Source: Ruminiclostridium herbifermentans (GTDB lineage: Bacteria; Bacillota; Clostridia; Acetivibrionales; DSM-1351). Taken from it: DNA of 64,000 nt. A program made the translations under genes and the position numbers. The DNA lies in assembly GCF_005473905.2 (NCBI RefSeq), contig NZ_CP061336.1, forward strand, positions 62,001-126,000, read 5' to 3'. The notes beneath the pieces were generated by a model, which saw only the letters and a list, made by a program, of their open reading frames with translations, searched no databases and was not told the DNA's origin. Positions 63,115 through 64,000 of the stretch are shown piece by piece (the stretch's first letter is position 1; every line of letters begins with the position of its first letter).

Positions 63115-64000
63115 ATGTCATATTTTAATAAGAAATTAAAGTACAGGTTATTGTTAATAATATCATTAGCTGCTCTTGTTCTTATAATGCTAATTTCAAG
63201 CACAATAGGAATTGCAGATATAAGTATGCTAAGTGCATTAAAAATAATACTTTCCAAAATGCCAGGTATAAATATCTTAATTAGCGGAGAACAAATAAAT
63301 AGTACTCATGAGATGATTGTGCTTAATATAAGAATGCCTAGAATAGTTTTGGCGGCAGCAATAGGAGCGCTGCTTTCAATTGTAGGTGGGTGCTTTCAAG
63401 GCTTATTCAGAAATCCTATGGCTGACCCATACGTATTAGGAATATCGAATGGTGCTGGTCTAGGTGCTACTATTGCTATTGTTTTTGGTCTTGAAAGTAT
63501 TCTGTTGGGAATTGGAATGGTATCATTATTAGCATTTGTGGGTGCTTTAGTGACTACGGTTGTTGTTTATACAATTGCAAATGTAGGAGGCAGGCTGCCA
63601 GCTACAAATCTTTTATTATCTGGAGTTGCAGTTGGTCTTTTTGAATACTCCCTCATAACCATTTTAATGATTTTTAAAAGAGATAAAATAGAGGGCATCT
63701 TTATGTGGATGATGGGAAGTGTTAATGCTGCAAGCTGGGAGCAAGCGGCATTCCTTGTTCCTATAACTATTATAGGTGTGATTATTCTTTGTTTATTTGC
63801 AAGAGATTTAAATGTTATTTCATCTAATGAAGAAACAGCAAAGAGTCTTGGTGTTAAAGTAGAAACTGTTAAGAAGCTTTTACTTGGAATTTGCTCTCTT
63901 TTAATTGCAGTATGCGTTTCGGTTAGCGGAATTATTGGTTTTGTAGGGCTTGTTGTACCACATGCAGCAAGACTCATTACTGGGTCTGATCATAGGTCTA
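63115..64000 (+). CDS. Corrinoid ABC transporter permease, BtuC/FecCD family (3' end outside window)
   Basis: At least 295 residues are visible, starting MSYFNKKLKYRLLLIISLAAL. It has multiple membrane helices and FecCD motifs: LRIPR-like NIRMPRIVLAAAIGALLSIVGGCFQGLFRNPMADPYVLGISNGA, GGRLPATNLLLSGVAVG, GSVNAASW, AKSLGV and GIIGFVGLVVPHAARLITGSDHR. It forms the B12 import channel with the BtuF-like protein. GGAGAAACA precedes the ATG. The end and the ATPase gene lie beyond the window. Confidence 0.93.
   Translation, partial: MSYFNKKLKYRLLLIISLAALVLIMLISSTIGIADISMLSALKIILSKMPGINILISGEQINSTHEMIVLNIRMPRIVLAAAIGALLSIVGGCFQGLFRNPMADPYVLGISNGAGLGATIAIVFGLESILLGIGMVSLLAFVGALVTTVVVYTIANVGGRLPATNLLLSGVAVGLFEYSLITILMIFKRDKIEGIFMWMMGSVNAASWEQAAFLVPITIIGVIILCLFARDLNVISSNEETAKSLGVKVETVKKLLLGICSLLIAVCVSVSGIIGFVGLVVPHAARLITGSDHRS

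Overview
The window is low-G+C, gene-dense DNA from an anaerobic Firmicute, most likely a plant-polymer-degrading member of class Clostridia of the Ruminiclostridium type (inferred from gene content). The indications are a GH51 arabinofuranosidase beside a sugar ABC transporter, an anaerobic class III ribonucleotide reductase, FeoAB ferrous iron uptake, many radical SAM enzymes, and TPP and cobalamin riboswitches. No rRNA, tRNA, CRISPR array or intact insertion sequence was seen.

Layout. (1) 1-8.8 kb, minus strand: a YtfQ/YtfR/YtfT/YjfF-like sugar ABC transporter, preceded by a sensing module of YesN-type regulator, YesM/LytS-type kinase and an extra membrane-anchored sugar-binding protein. 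It resembles the XylFII-LytS-YesN three-component xylose sensor. (2) 9.5-11 kb: intracellular alpha-L-arabinofuranosidase. (3) 11-18.9 kb, minus strand: an apparently intact RiPP cluster. It holds an unannotated 45-codon precursor gene (18617-18754), a strong attenuator-like hairpin, a stand-alone RRE (PqqD-like) protein, two B12-binding radical SAM proteins, two RRE+radical SAM+SPASM proteins, a 61-aa unknown and an ABC exporter. (4) 19.7-34.1 kb: an ABC exporter pair, a lipid kinase, SbcD/SbcC, a chemotaxis receptor, NrdD behind tandem NrdR boxes, CobO, a YibE/F protein and a DtxR-family regulator. (5) 34.1-41.2 kb: two feo operons, both preceded by GTTAG-N6-CTAAC dyads that are good candidates for operators of that regulator. 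The second has a tandem array of imperfect hairpin repeats in its leader. (6) 41.2-55.7 kb, plus strand: a second radical SAM peptide-modification cluster. Its 5' end looks destroyed: an IS66 transposase fragment abuts the C-terminal half of a SPASM protein, and no precursor gene is visible. The rest looks intact: two radical SAM proteins, an RRE protein, a radical SAM homologue that has lost all three cluster cysteines, two B12-radical SAM proteins (one fused to an RRE-like tail), a methyltransferase, two ABC exporters and a membrane fusion protein. (7) 55.8-59.9 kb: a phosphatase/C_GCAxxG fusion, then a TPP riboswitch and thiD-thiM-thiE. (8) 59.9-64 kb: a BtrH-like protein on the minus strand, then a cobalamin riboswitch and a BtuF/BtuC-type transporter that runs off the window.

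How the parts may fit (inference): radical SAM enzymes need iron-sulfur clusters, and four of those here also appear to need cobalamin. The neighbouring iron uptake, corrinoid adenosylation and corrinoid import genes could supply those cofactors, although co-location may be chance. The most novel material is the precursor with its B12-radical SAM/SPASM cluster at 11-18.9 kb and the truncated multi-radical-SAM cluster at 41-55 kb.
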